Origin: JAKAGZ01 sp963748105
GTDB lineage: Bacteria; Bacteroidota; Ignavibacteria; Ignavibacteriales; Ignavibacteriaceae
DNA: 64,000 nt
Direction of reading: 5' to 3'
NCBI GenBank assembly: GCA_963748105.1
Contig: CAVVHP010000019.1
Location: 1-64,000 of the forward strand
Made by a program: the position numbers and the translations under genes. The notes beneath the pieces are model-generated. The model did no database searches. It had not been told where the DNA came from and saw only the letters and a list, made by a program, of their open reading frames with translations. Position 1 is the first letter of the stretch. Every line of letters starts with the position of its first letter. Below are positions 17,558 through 27,992 of this stretch, piece after piece.

Positions 17558-19006
17558 TTACCCAACGCTTCCTTCAAGGCTGATGCTCAATAATTTTGTA
17601 GCCTCAACTGCAAATTCCATAGGCAATTCTTTAAATACTTCTTTACAGTAACCGTTTACAATTAACCCGATTGCATCTTCGGTGGAAATTCCTCTCTGGT
17701 TTAGATAAAATATCTGATCCTCACCGATTTTAGATGTAGTAGCTTCGTGTTCAATTTGGGCGCTTGGATTATTTATTTCTAGATAAGGGAAAGTATGGGC
17801 TCCGCATTTATCGCCAATCAGCAATGAATCACACTGGGAAAAATTCCTGGCGTTCTCTGCTTTCTTCACAATTTTTACAAGTCCGCGGTAACTGTTGTTA
17901 CTTTTTCCTGCAGATATACCTTTTGAAATAATTGTGCTTCTGGTATTTTTTCCGAGATGAATCATTTTAGTTCCAGTATCCGCCTGCTGATAATTATTTG
18001 TTACAGCTACAGAATAAAATTCTCCGGATGAATTATCTCCCTGGAGAATACAGCTTGGATATTTCCAGGTAATAGCCGAACCGGTTTCAACCTGAGTCCA
18101 GGAAATTTTTGAATTTACACCACGGCAGGCACCACGCTTTGTAACGAAGTTATAAATTCCGCCTTTACCATTTTTATCGCCCGGGTACCAATTCTGAACA
18201 GTTGAATATTTAATCTGTGCGTTATCGAGCGCTACGAGTTCAACAACTGCGGCATGTAACTGGTTTTCATCTCTCATAGGCGCGGTACAACCTTCAAGAT
18301 AACTTACATATGCTCCTTCTTCAGCAATAATTAAAGTTCTTTCAAATTGCCCTGTGTTTGCGGCGTTAATTCTGAAATAGGTTGAAAGCTCCATTGGGCA
18401 ACGGACTCCCTTTGGTACATAGACAAATGAGCCATCGCTGAAAACTGCCGAGTTAAGTGTTGCAAAAAAATTGTCAGTATAAGGGACTACACTTCCAAGG
18501 TATTTTTTTATGAGATCCGGATGATTTTTTACCGCTTCTGAAAATGAACAGAAAATTATTCCAAGTTCGGATAATTTCTCTTTAAATGAAGTCGCAACCG
18601 AGACGCTGTCGAACACAGCATCAACAGCAACGTTACTTAATCTTTTCTGCTCGTCGATTGAGATTCCGAGTTTGTCGAATGTCTCCCTCAGTTCGGGGTC
18701 AACTTCATCCAGGCTGTTGAGTTTTGGTTTCTTTTTAGGAGCTGAGTAATAATGAAGGTCCTGATAATCAATTTTAGGATAATGGACATTCGGCCAGGTC
18801 GGTTCTTCCATTTTCTGCCAGTGGCGGAACGCTTTCAATCTCCATTCGAGTAAAAATTCAGGTTCCTGTTTTATCGCTGAAAGCTGCCTAATAATATCTT
18901 CATTAAGCCCTTTCGGCAACGTATCTGCGTCAATATTCGTAACAAATCCATACTTATAGTCTTTATTCGTCAGATCTTCAATCGTTTTTACTTCCGTATT
19001 GCTCAT
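17558..19006 (-). CDS. sufB: SufB, Fe-S scaffold subunit
   Basis: The first gene of the operon, 482 residues, normal for SufB. The conserved core includes YLEGCTAPMRDENQLHAAVV, VTKRGACRGVNSKISWTQVE, SCILQGDNSSGEFYSVA and the C-terminal ATTSKIGEDQIFYLNQRG. It carries the conserved Cys and Glu of the nascent-cluster site. A strong ribosome binding site (AAGGAG, 19011-19016 on the minus strand) fixes the ATG at 19006. It forms the SufBC2D complex with sufC and sufD. Confidence 0.97.
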   Translation of the reverse strand: MSNTEVKTIEDLTNKDYKYGFVTNIDADTLPKGLNEDIIRQLSAIKQEPEFLLEWRLKAFRHWQKMEEPTWPNVHYPKIDYQDLHYYSAPKKKPKLNSLDEVDPELRETFDKLGISIDEQKRLSNVAVDAVFDSVSVATSFKEKLSELGIIFCSFSEAVKNHPDLIKKYLGSVVPYTDNFFATLNSAVFSDGSFVYVPKGVRCPMELSTYFRINAANTGQFERTLIIAEEGAYVSYLEGCTAPMRDENQLHAAVVELVALDNAQIKYSTVQNWYPGDKNGKGGIYNFVTKRGACRGVNSKISWTQVETGSAITWKYPSCILQGDNSSGEFYSVAVTNNYQQADTGTKMIHLGKNTRSTIISKGISAGKSNNSYRGLVKIVKKAENARNFSQCDSLLIGDKCGAHTFPYLEINNPSAQIEHEATTSKIGEDQIFYLNQRGISTEDAIGLIVNGYCKEVFKELPMEFAVEATKLLSISLEGSVG

Positions 19007-19077
19007 GAAACTCCTTGCTAATATTCTTCTTTCAAAATCCTGAAAAAATGTTCATTTCTTTTTATTTCAGCAGTGTT

Positions 19078-19106
19078 AAACTAATCAATCTATACAATTT
19101 TGTCAA
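19078..19106 (-). promoter_or_regulatory. Candidate suf operon promoter
   Basis: On the minus strand a perfect TTGACA (19101-19106) is followed after 17 bp by TAGTTT (19078-19083). The -35 is ideal and the -10 is weak. It lies 72 bp before the sufB start in a gap divergent from the glycosyltransferase cluster, the expected place for regulation by the operon's Rrf2 protein. Confidence 0.4.
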
Positions 19107-19231
19107 GATTAAATTACAGCCGGCATACAGCTCCATTCAGATTTGTAAATGCTTGAAAATCCCTCATATAAATTGTTTTTCACTAATTATTGAGTTAATT
19201 TTGGGCTAAGTTATAAATTGATGGACATTTA

Positions 19232-20341
19232 GTGGAAGATAACAGCAAAAACGACAGTAAATCGGGCAACACCGCCCCTCAAAAGCCGGAACAGAATTCT
19301 CAAAATGGAGGAAGTTCGTCCTCCAGAAAAAACTACCGAAAACCTTACTATAATCGCCGCAGAAAATATTCCAACAGATCCGGCAACACGCCAGGATTTC
19401 AGCGGATAAATACGAAATTCAGAAAGATTTCAATTGTAGTTCCTCTTTTTAATGAAGAGGAATCAATTCAGCCTCTCGCTAATGAGATCAGAAAGGCATT
19501 GAAACCTTTAAATGCAGCATACGAGGTTATTCTGGTTGATGACGGAAGCAAAGACAAATCTCTGAAAATAATTAAAGATCTTTGCAAACCTGATAAAAGA
19601 TTTCGCTACGTAAGTTTCAGAAAAAATTACGGAAAATCGGCAGCTTTGCAAATTGGGTTTAAGGAAGCGACGGGAGATGTTGTAATTACTATGGATGCTG
19701 ATCTTCAGGATGATCCGAATGAAATATCGAATCTCTTAAAGAAACTTGAAGAAGGCTTTGACCTGGTTTCAGGATGGAAGAAAAAAAGGCACGATCCTTT
19801 TATTAAAAAAATATCATCAAGGTTTTTTAATTTTATAACAAGATTAATGACCGGGATTAAAATACACGATTTTAATTGCGGATTGAAAGCATACCGCAAA
19901 GAGGTTACAGAGAATATGAAAGTCTACGGCGAGCTTCACCGCTATATGCCCGTGCTTGCAAAATGGGAAGGTTTTACAATTTCAGAAGTTGTTGTTCAGC
20001 ACCATCCCAGAAGATATGGCAAAACTAAATTCGGAATTTCCAGATTTTTTAAAGGCTTTATTGATCTGATCACAGTTTTATTTTCAACCAGGTATATTAA
20101 AAGACCGATGCACTTTTTCGGATTCTTTGGCGCATTTTCTTTTTTTGTTGGTTTAATCGTAAACGGTTATCTCTCATATTTATGGATCACCGGTGTACCA
20201 TTGAGTAACAGGCCAATGTTATTTTTAGGTATCCTGTTAATAATTGTTGGAGTTCAGTTCTTCTCGGTAGGATTGCTCGGTGAAATTCTCGTTCACAATT
20301 CTATGGATGACAAAGAATACATTATAAAAGATAAGGGATAA
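19232..20341 (+). CDS. GT2 glycosyltransferase with basic N-terminal tail and two C-terminal helices
   Basis: A 369-residue polyprenyl-phosphate glycosyltransferase-like protein (DPM1/GtrB/ArnC type). Residues 1-60 are a low-complexity tail rich in Asn, Ser, Lys, Arg and Tyr. The GT-A domain follows: SIVVPLFNEEESI, VDDGSKDKS, and MDADLQDDPNEI with the DxD-type motif. HHPRRYGKTKFGISRFFKGF precedes two transmembrane helices near the C-terminus (about 290-312 and 325-348). The start is GTG at 19232, since the nearby ATG at 19221 hits a stop immediately. It probably loads a sugar onto undecaprenyl phosphate for the cluster that follows. Confidence 0.9.
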   Translation: MEDNSKNDSKSGNTAPQKPEQNSQNGGSSSSRKNYRKPYYNRRRKYSNRSGNTPGFQRINTKFRKISIVVPLFNEEESIQPLANEIRKALKPLNAAYEVILVDDGSKDKSLKIIKDLCKPDKRFRYVSFRKNYGKSAALQIGFKEATGDVVITMDADLQDDPNEISNLLKKLEEGFDLVSGWKKKRHDPFIKKISSRFFNFITRLMTGIKIHDFNCGLKAYRKEVTENMKVYGELHRYMPVLAKWEGFTISEVVVQHHPRRYGKTKFGISRFFKGFIDLITVLFSTRYIKRPMHFFGFFGAFSFFVGLIVNGYLSYLWITGVPLSNRPMLFLGILLIIVGVQFFSVGLLGEILVHNSMDDKEYIIKDKG

Positions 20342-20386
20342 CCTGGCCGGTTTGTTAACAATTCTTTTTCACTCATCTTTTAGATT

Positions 20387-21481
20387 ATGAAAATTTCTGA
20401 TATAAAAATTGACTGCAGGCATTTCAAAGGACACATTCCCTGTAAGCCTTCAAAAAATGAGGGAGTTCATTGTACTGAAAAAGAAGGGAAAGTCTGTAAA
20501 TATTACTCCCCTGTTAAAGAGAAGATTCTCATTATAAAACTCGGTGCAATTGGCGATGTAATAAGGACAACTCCCCTGTTGGAAGCAATAAAAACAGAAT
20601 ATCCTAGTGCAAAAATCTTTTGGCTCACTCATACACCTTCAGTAGTTCCCGGTTCCGTAGATGAAATCTTAAAATTTAATCAGGAAGGTATTACTTATTT
20701 AGAATCTGTTGAGTTTGATATTATTTACAATCTTGATAAAGACAAAGAAGCCAGCGCATTTACAAGTAAGCTAAATTCAAAAGTTAAGAAAGGATATATA
20801 CTAAAGGACGGAGTTCCCTATCCTGCTGATGTATCAGCAGAACAAAAATATTTTACGGGGCTTTTCGATGATGTAAACAAGGCAAATACTAAAAATTATC
20901 TCGAGGAAATTTTTGAAATTTGCGGGTTTAAATATTCAGGCCAGAAATATATTCTGTCATCATTCGATGAATTTGCGGATTCATGGAATCTGGACCATTC
21001 AAAAAAAATCATCGGGCTGAATACCGGATGCGGCGGAAGGTGGACTACACGCCTGTGGGCCGATAAAAACTGGATTGAACTGGCCAAATCACTGATTTCA
21101 AAAGGTTACGAAGTAATTTTTCTCGGCGGCGAGCGGGAAGACGCAAAAAACAAAATGTTCTCTAAAAAAACCGGTGGAAAATATTTAGGATATTTCCAGC
21201 TTGAAAAATTTATAAACCTGGTTAATCAATGCGACCTGGTTGTTACAGGAGTTACTATGGCAATGCATATTACTCTTGGACTAAATAAAAAAATAGTTCT
21301 CTTTAATAATATATTTAATCCAAACGAGTTTGAACTTTTCGGACTCGGGAAAATAATTCAGCCTGAAAAAGAATGTAAATGTTTTTTCAGAGGAACATGT
21401 ATAAATACAGAATATAAATGCATGGACTATCTGAAAACAGAAACAGTATTATCAACAATTGACCATTTGCTCGCCGGATGA
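20387..21481 (+). CDS. GT9 (heptosyltransferase-like) glycosyltransferase
   Basis: A 364-residue GT-B enzyme of the ADP-heptose:LPS heptosyltransferase family: ILIIKLGAIGDVIRTTPLL near residue 45 and TGCGGRWTTRLW in the C-terminal domain. The usual nucleotide-sugar contact region follows (CDLVVTGVTMAMHITLGL). An N-terminal extension of about 40 residues has four Cys (CRHFKGHIPC, GVHC, KVCKYY) and more Cys lie near the C-terminus (KECKCFFRGTC), so a metal site is possible. The stop overlaps the next start (ATGA). Acceptor unknown. Confidence 0.88.
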   Translation: MKISDIKIDCRHFKGHIPCKPSKNEGVHCTEKEGKVCKYYSPVKEKILIIKLGAIGDVIRTTPLLEAIKTEYPSAKIFWLTHTPSVVPGSVDEILKFNQEGITYLESVEFDIIYNLDKDKEASAFTSKLNSKVKKGYILKDGVPYPADVSAEQKYFTGLFDDVNKANTKNYLEEIFEICGFKYSGQKYILSSFDEFADSWNLDHSKKIIGLNTGCGGRWTTRLWADKNWIELAKSLISKGYEVIFLGGEREDAKNKMFSKKTGGKYLGYFQLEKFINLVNQCDLVVTGVTMAMHITLGLNKKIVLFNNIFNPNEFELFGLGKIIQPEKECKCFFRGTCINTEYKCMDYLKTETVLSTIDHLLAG

Positions 21482-22599
21482 AAATAACAATTCTATCCAC
21501 AGCATATCCTCTTCGGGGAGGTATTTCGCATTTCATCGGATTACTTTATAAAGAACTTTCAGGCAATAATTCAGTAAATGTAATTACATTCAAAAGACAA
21601 TACCCGTCCATTTTTTTTCCGGGAAAATCCCAGATTGAATCAGGCAATACTGTAGAAAAAATCCCGACAGAAGTTCTTGTCGATTCTATCAATCCTATTA
21701 GCTGGATAAAAGTTGGTAGAAAAATCCAGAAAGACTCACCTGATTTATTAATATTTAAATACTGGATGCCTTTTTTTGCTCCCTGCTTTGGAACAATATC
21801 CAAAATTGCGCGAAAGAATGGTAAAACAAAAGTCCTTATAATCTGTGACAATGTTATTCCCCACGAGAAAAAACCTGGTGACAAAGCATCTACAAAATAT
21901 TTTTTCAGATTTGTGGACTATTTTGTACTTCTTTCAAAAAAGGTTCAGGCCGATCTTTTAAAATTAAAACCAGGCGCTAAAAATAAAATCCTCCCCCACC
22001 CAATTTATTCAAACTTTGGTAATCCTATAGATAAAACTAAAGCAAGAAAGTTTCTCAATCTGCCTGAAAAAGAAAAGCTTATATTATTTTTTGGATTTAT
22101 AAGGGATTACAAAGGCCTCGATGTTTTACTGGAAGCTGTGGCAAAATTAAAGGGCAAAAATATTAAGTTAATTGTAGCCGGGGAATTTTATTCTAATGAA
22201 GAGAAATACAAGAAAATTATAAATGAATTTCAGTTAAAAGATCATCTTCATCTTTTCACAGATTTTATTCCAACTTCGGAAGTTAAATATTATTTTTCGG
22301 CCAGCGATGTTGTGATTTTGCCGTATCGCGATGCCACCCAAAGTGGTATAGTCCAGATTGCAATGAATTTTAATAAACCCGTAATTGCAACAAATGTAGG
22401 CGGATTGGGAGAAGTAATTTCTGATAACCAGACCGGATTTATTGTAGAAAAAGAAAATCCTGGTGCTTTAGCCCGGGCGATTGAAAAATTTTTTGCAGAA
22501 GACAAAGAGAATGAATTTGTAAAAAATATAGAGATAGAATCTGAAAAATATTCCTGGAGTAAATTTGTAAATGGAATTCAGGAGCTAACCCAAGAATAG
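21478..22599 (+). CDS. GT4-family glycosyltransferase
   Basis: A 373-residue GT-B retaining glycosyltransferase. The N-terminal domain starts ITILSTAYPLRGGISHF. The C-terminal nucleotide-binding domain has ILFFGFIRDYKGLDVLLEAV and the donor-site motif region VVILPYRDATQSGIVQIA, with GGLGEV, where a Glu of the EX7E pattern contacts the sugar nucleotide. It overlaps the upstream gene by four bases and is 3 bp from the next, as part of one operon. It is a likely assembly enzyme of the surface glycan. Confidence 0.92.
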   Translation: MKITILSTAYPLRGGISHFIGLLYKELSGNNSVNVITFKRQYPSIFFPGKSQIESGNTVEKIPTEVLVDSINPISWIKVGRKIQKDSPDLLIFKYWMPFFAPCFGTISKIARKNGKTKVLIICDNVIPHEKKPGDKASTKYFFRFVDYFVLLSKKVQADLLKLKPGAKNKILPHPIYSNFGNPIDKTKARKFLNLPEKEKLILFFGFIRDYKGLDVLLEAVAKLKGKNIKLIVAGEFYSNEEKYKKIINEFQLKDHLHLFTDFIPTSEVKYYFSASDVVILPYRDATQSGIVQIAMNFNKPVIATNVGGLGEVISDNQTGFIVEKENPGALARAIEKFFAEDKENEFVKNIEIESEKYSWSKFVNGIQELTQE

Positions 22600-22602
22600 A
22601 TT

Positions 22603-23414
22603 ATGTATTACGATCCAATAAAAAATGTTTTTGCCGATGCAATTAAAAAGTTTCCTTTTTTAACAGTGCTTTTTTATAAAATTCTGGACTTAATGTTTCT
22701 GCGCTCGTGGTACGTAAGAAGAGAATTAAATAATTTAAGGACCGTGTTTGGGGAAAAAGAAATTTCTATTTATGATGCTGGGACAGGTTACAGCCAGTAT
22801 TCATATTTTATGGCTAAAAAATTACGACCAAATAATATATATGCAATTGATGTAAAAGAAGATTGGATAAAAAATTCCAGAGAATTTTTCAAAGCCAAAG
22901 GATTAAATAATGTTTCCTTTGGAATTGAGGATCTCACTCAAATAGACCACAAAGAAAAATTCGATCTGATCCTTAGCGTTGATGTTATGGAACATATTGA
23001 AGATGATGTAAGAGTTTTCAGGAACTTTTACAATTCACTCAAAAAAGGTGGTTTCTTAATAATTAATACGCCTTCAATATACGGGGGCAGCGATGCTCAG
23101 AAGATGAAGATGAAAGTTTTATCGGCGAACACGCAAGAGTTGGATATTCATTCGAAGATCTTGAAAATAAATTAAAGCCAATCGGCTTTTCTATTTACAG
23201 GAAGAGATTTACTTATGGCACCTGGGGAGTCAGATCCTGGCGTCTTGGCATTAAATACCCAATGCTCATGTTAAATTCATCAAAGTTATTATTTATAATA
23301 TTGCCCTTTTATTATCTGCTTACTTTTCCATTTACTCTTTTAATGATGTATGTTGATTACAAGGGAAACAACAAAATTGGCGCAGGGGTAAACCTGATAG
23401 CTCAAAAAAAATAA
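22603..23414 (+). CDS. Class I SAM-dependent methyltransferase (one frameshift)
   Basis: About 270 residues when repaired. The first frame has the SAM-binding core IYDAGTGYSQYSYFMAKKL, the acidic strand IYAIDVKEDWI, and the post-core LILSVDVMEHIEDDVRVF and KGGFLIINTPS. It runs off-frame after about 23085-23100. The other frame continues the family sequence from EDEDESFIGEHARVGYSFED to a stop at 23412-23414, ending in two hydrophobic stretches (LLFIILPFYYLLTFPFTLLM), an unusual membrane-anchoring tail. Acceptor unknown; it probably modifies a lipid-linked sugar or the glycan in this cluster. Confidence 0.8.
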
Positions 23415-23440
23415 TTTAACCTTAAGTTTTACGGTGATAA

Positions 23441-26000
23441 ATGACAAAGTTAAAGAAGACAATCAAACCGAAAAAGGAACAGGAGACGTTCTTTTCAAAA
23501 TTTGATTTTGAAGAATTCCTCCCACAGAAATACCACGTGCTGGCTGTAATTCTTGTAATTATCATTTTATTCCTGATATTTCTCAATCCACTGTATTTCG
23601 GAAATAAGACATTCCAGTCGGGCGACATTATGGCCGCAATGAGCAGCCAGCCGTATATCCAGAACCACGGCGATGGATTTACATTGTGGAATCCCCTTAT
23701 TTTTTGCGGGATGCCGGCCTATGCGCTTGCTACTGCGCCTACATGGTTCAATATTATTTATACTGTATTCACCAGTATCAGGAGTTTCTTTGCGGATTTC
23801 TTCTCGGTTGGCTATGCAATGTGGAGTTTTTATTTAATCGTACTCGGAATCACTTCCTTTTTCTTCATGCAGATATCTTACAAAGAACACTCTTGTAAGT
23901 CTGTTCACTGCCGTCGCAACGGCATTCAGTACGGGACTTATTGTATTTCTTTATATAGGACACGTTACAAAGCTTACATCTCTGTGTATGTACCCTTTGA
24001 TATTCCTGCTCCTGTTAAGGTCAAAAGAGAAGATACGTTTAATAGACTTCCTGCTGCTGATTATTACTCTTCAGTTGTTTATCCAGGGATTTCATGTACA
24101 GATAATTTTCTATTCGCTGGCATCGGTCGCAGTTTATTTCATTTATTATTTTATCCGCTCCCTTATTAAAAAGGATTCCAGGCTAAGAAGCGGAATTTTA
24201 AAATCGGCGGGGGTTTTTGCAGTAGCTGCTGTAATAGCGCTCCTTATTCAGTCAGATAATCTCACCCAGATTTACCAGTACATGCCTTACTCTACCAGAG
24301 GCTCCAAGGGCATTCTTGAAAAAACCACCGGGCAGGCACAGCAGTCTGATTCAGATTATTACCAGTATCATACCAACTGGTCATTTTCTCCGGAAGAAGT
24401 AGCGACCTTTGTTGTGCCGTCTTTTTACGGCTTTGGAAATTCCACTTACCAGGGTCCGCTTACAAACGGCCGTGAAGTGGAAGTAAATACGTACTTCGGG
24501 CAAATGCCCTTTGTCGATGTGGCAATGTACATGGGCGTGCTGGTTTTCTTTCTCGGCCTGTTTGCCGTATTTACGCGGTGGAAGGAACCGTTCGTTCAAT
24601 TTCTCACAATACTCTCCGGAATTGCCCTGTTACTTTCATTCGGAAAGAACTTCCCGGTATTGTTTGACTTCCTGTTTTATTATTTACCCTACTTCGATAA
24701 ATTTCGCGTGCCTTCGATGGTGCTTGTACTCGTTCAGTTAAGTTTCCCGGTACTCGCAGGCCTCGGTCTGATGAAAATTATTTCACTGCGCAATGAAAAG
24801 AATGAAAACCTGGTAAAGTGGATAAAAAATATCGCCCTAGTTTTTACGGTTGTTTTCGCGCTAACTGTGTTCTTGAATAGCGCCATTGCCGGCTGGTTTG
24901 CAGGAAGAGTAAATGATCACGCAGCAGCAATCTCATCATCGCAGCCGCAATATGCGCAGCAGTTCAGGGCGCTTGCCGATTATTCTGCAGGAATGTTCAC
25001 CACAGATATGCTTATTGCTTTTGGATTTTTATCAGCAGCATTCTGGTTTTCTTTTCTGTATATAAAAGGAAAACTGAGCAAAGATATTCTGGTAATCAGC
25101 ATTATAGTTTTAACCCTGATTGATCTCTGGAGAATAGACGCGCGGGGAGCCCGTTACGAATCAAACCCGGATTTGCAGAGTCTATTCAACACCCCAGATT
25201 ATGTTACGGCAATAAAAAATCAAAATGATAAAGATCCGTTCCGTATGCTGAATCTGAAGCAGGACGGCTCAATGGGCTCATTGAACCGTAATTCAAATTA
25301 TAACGCTTACTTTTTGCTGGAAGATTATTTTGGCTACTCGGGAATAAAACCCAGGTCATACCAGGATATTATTGATATTGTCGGTCCCGTAAACGCGACA
25401 ATGTGGCGCATGCTTAATGTTAAGTACATAGTAACTGATAAGCCCATGCCGTTTGACGGATTCGGCGAAATATTGAATGACCCGAAGACGCACGTCTATG
25501 AAAACCTGAATGCTCTGCCGAGAGTGTATTTTGTGGACAAAGTGGAACAAAAACCGGATATAGATGTTTTAAGATCCGCGAAAGAAAATGGATTTGATCC
25601 GAAGCAGGTTGCCTATGTCAATGGCGCCACAATAAACGCGGATGTTCCTGATTCAACTGCCTCGGTAAAAATAACCGGGTATAAAGATGAAATACTTGAA
25701 GCGGATGTTAACGCGAGCGGAAACAATTTCCTTTTCTTTGGCGATACCTATATACCAACCGGCTGGAAAGCTTACATAGACGGCAATAAAACTCCGCTTT
25801 ACAAGGTTAACCATGGCTTTATGGGTATACTGGTTCCTAAAGGCAGACACAAGATTGAATTTAATTATGCGCCGACAAGTTTTTATATTTCAAAATACGT
25901 TTCACTAGTATTAAGTTCATTAACTGTCGGCGGACTGCTAATTCTGATAGTAATTCAGACGAAGAAGAAAAAGAACAAAGAAAATATTCAGGAAGAATAA
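23441..26000 (+). CDS. YfhO-family polytopic membrane protein (one frameshift)
   Basis: About 853 residues after repair, with a dozen or more membrane helices. The N-terminal segment (SKFDFEEFLPQKYHVLAVIL, then WNPLIFCGMPAYALATAPTW) matches YfhO/GT-C-like membrane proteins. The frame breaks near 23888-23893 and resumes as LVSLFTAVATAFSTGLIVFL, leading into a long helix array. A C-terminal soluble domain follows (DTYIPTGWKAYIDGNKTPLY), then a final helix and a Lys-rich tail. YfhO proteins are linked to lipid-dependent glycosylation of lipoteichoic acid-type polymers, and a GT-C role is plausible. It is 26 bp from the methyltransferase and 6 bp from the flippase. Confidence 0.88.
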
Positions 26001-26006
26001 ATAAAT

Positions 26007-27351
26007 TTGCAGGAAAGCAAAGACATAAATACCAGGATAAATTTTAAGTCCGATTCTTTTAAGAAGTATTTTAAAAATACATCGTGGCTGTTTGTCGAAA
26101 AAATCATACGCGTCATTCTTGGCGCGTTTGTTATAATATCGATTACTAACTACCTGGGTCCCTCGGACTTCGGGTTATATTCCTACGCATTAAGTTTTGC
26201 GGGTATATTTACTGTTATATCGACTCTTGGAATCGATTCAATTCTGACACGCCAACTTATAAAGAATCCTGACAAAAAAAACACGCTGCTTGGCACAGGC
26301 TTCGGTCTGAAAATTATCGGGGCTATAATCTCAATATTGCTCCTTGCCGTTGCCGTTGTATTCACTTCACAGGACAGGGCAACCAATATATTAATTTTTG
26401 TAATAGCCGCCGCGCCAATATTCCAGTCATTCAACGTGGTGGATTTTTTCTTCCAGTCAAAAGTACTATCAAAATACTCGGTAATCGCGCAGTCTTCTTC
26501 TTTCATTGTAACTTCTATCATTAAACTGCTGCTCATTTTATTTGGCGCCTCCCTGCTGAGTTTTGCCATTTTTACTACGGCAGAATACATATTCCTTGCA
26601 CTTGGATATATATTGATGTACAAGAACAGCGGCCTGAAAATTTTCGATTGGAAATTTGAAAAAAATATCGGGTTTAAAATACTAAAAGATTCCATGGCCC
26701 CTGATATTATCCGGAGTCGTAATCACAATTTACATGAAGATCGACCAGGTAATGATCAAACAGATGCTCGGCGACTCAGAAGTCGGTTATTATGCCGCCG
26801 CGGTAAGACTCTGTGAAGCATGGTATTTTCTGCCGACAATAATTACAACATCCCTGTTCCCGGCTATAGTCAACGCGAAAAAAATGAGCGAGGAACTTTA
26901 CCAGAGTCGTATGCAGAAATTATACGACCTGCTTGCGTGGGCGGCAATTGTTATTGCACTGCCGACCACCTTCCTGTCGGGCTTTATAATTGAAATTCTT
27001 TATAAACCGGAGTTTCTTCCCGCCGCACCGGTTCTTACAATCTATATCTGGGCGGGCGTTGCTACATTCCTGGGCGTGGCGAGCAGCCAGTATCTTATAA
27101 CCGAAAATTTCACGAAGATCGCGTTTATCAGAACATTTATAGGTATGATTGTAAATGTGATTCTTAATTTTATATTAATCCCGATATATGGCATTACCGG
27201 TTCGGCAGCAGCAACATTAATTTCTTATACAGCGGCTACTTTTTCAATTATATTTGATAAGGACACCAGGTCGCAGTCATTTATGATGCTCAAGGCAATA
27301 TTATTTCTCGATTTATTCAAAATATTTAACAAAAAATGGCGATCTCTTTAA
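26007..27351 (+). CDS. Oligosaccharide flippase, Wzx/MATE-like (one frameshift)
   Basis: About 448 residues and 12 or so helices. The N-terminus has SWLFVEKIIRVILGAFVIIS, then NYLGPSDFGLYSYALSF, the classic start of polysaccharide flippases. After KILKDS the frame breaks at about 26694, and a one-base removal gives WPLILSGVVITIYMKIDQVM, the conserved middle helix. The rest follows normally to 27351. The start is TTG at 26007 with a GGAAGAA upstream, 6 bp after the YfhO gene. It flips lipid-linked repeat units across the inner membrane. The last 16 bp overlap the next gene. Confidence 0.9.
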
Positions 27352-27992
27352 AAGAAAAACTGTCAACTTTAATGAAGCTTGACTTCAGAACGATTAAAAT
27401 GCTTCTGTCGCAAAGACACGAAGGATACCTCTATGATATAGGCTGGTTCAGATCATTCAGCACGATGTCGTCGGTAGATAGGAACGGCAGCCCGATACCG
27501 TGGCTTTCATATCCATTCATTGAATTCATATCCGGCCGGTTGAATAAGGAAATGAACATATTCGAATTCGGCTCCGGCAATTCAACTTTTTTTTATTCGG
27601 ATAGAGTAAAGCACGTAACCACCATTGAACATAACAAAGAATGGTTTGAAAAAATTTCCAGTGAAAAAACCGGTAATGTCGAACTGTTGTATGTCCCCCT
27701 CGACATTGACGGGAAATATTGCCGGAGTGCGGCCAATAGGAATGAAAAATATGATGTTATAATAGTGGATGCCGAAGATCGTGTAAACTGCGTCTTTAAC
27801 TCGCTTGGTTCGCTTACAGATAGTGGAGTTATGATTCTGGATGATTCTGAGAGAGATGAATATAAAGAAGCGATAGAATTCATGAAAAATAATTCTTACA
27901 GCCGGCTCGATTTCTGGGGAATTGCTCCAAGTGTTTTATTAAGAAAGTGCACCACGGTTTTTTATAAAAGAAATAACTGCCTGAACATTTGA
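27336..27992 (+). CDS. SAM methyltransferase-like protein
   Basis: A 218-residue Rossmann-fold protein with MNIFEFGSGNSTFFYSD (glycine-rich loop), VTTIEHNKEWFEKI (acidic residue after strand 2), YDVIIVDAEDRVNCV and SGVMILDDSER. These are the core methyltransferase strands in order. There is no signal peptide, so it is cytoplasmic. It overlaps the flippase by 16 bp and the next gene by one base, so it belongs to the polysaccharide operon. The acceptor is unknown. Confidence 0.78.
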   Translation: MAISLKEKLSTLMKLDFRTIKMLLSQRHEGYLYDIGWFRSFSTMSSVDRNGSPIPWLSYPFIEFISGRLNKEMNIFEFGSGNSTFFYSDRVKHVTTIEHNKEWFEKISSEKTGNVELLYVPLDIDGKYCRSAANRNEKYDVIIVDAEDRVNCVFNSLGSLTDSGVMILDDSERDEYKEAIEFMKNNSYSRLDFWGIAPSVLLRKCTTVFYKRNNCLNI

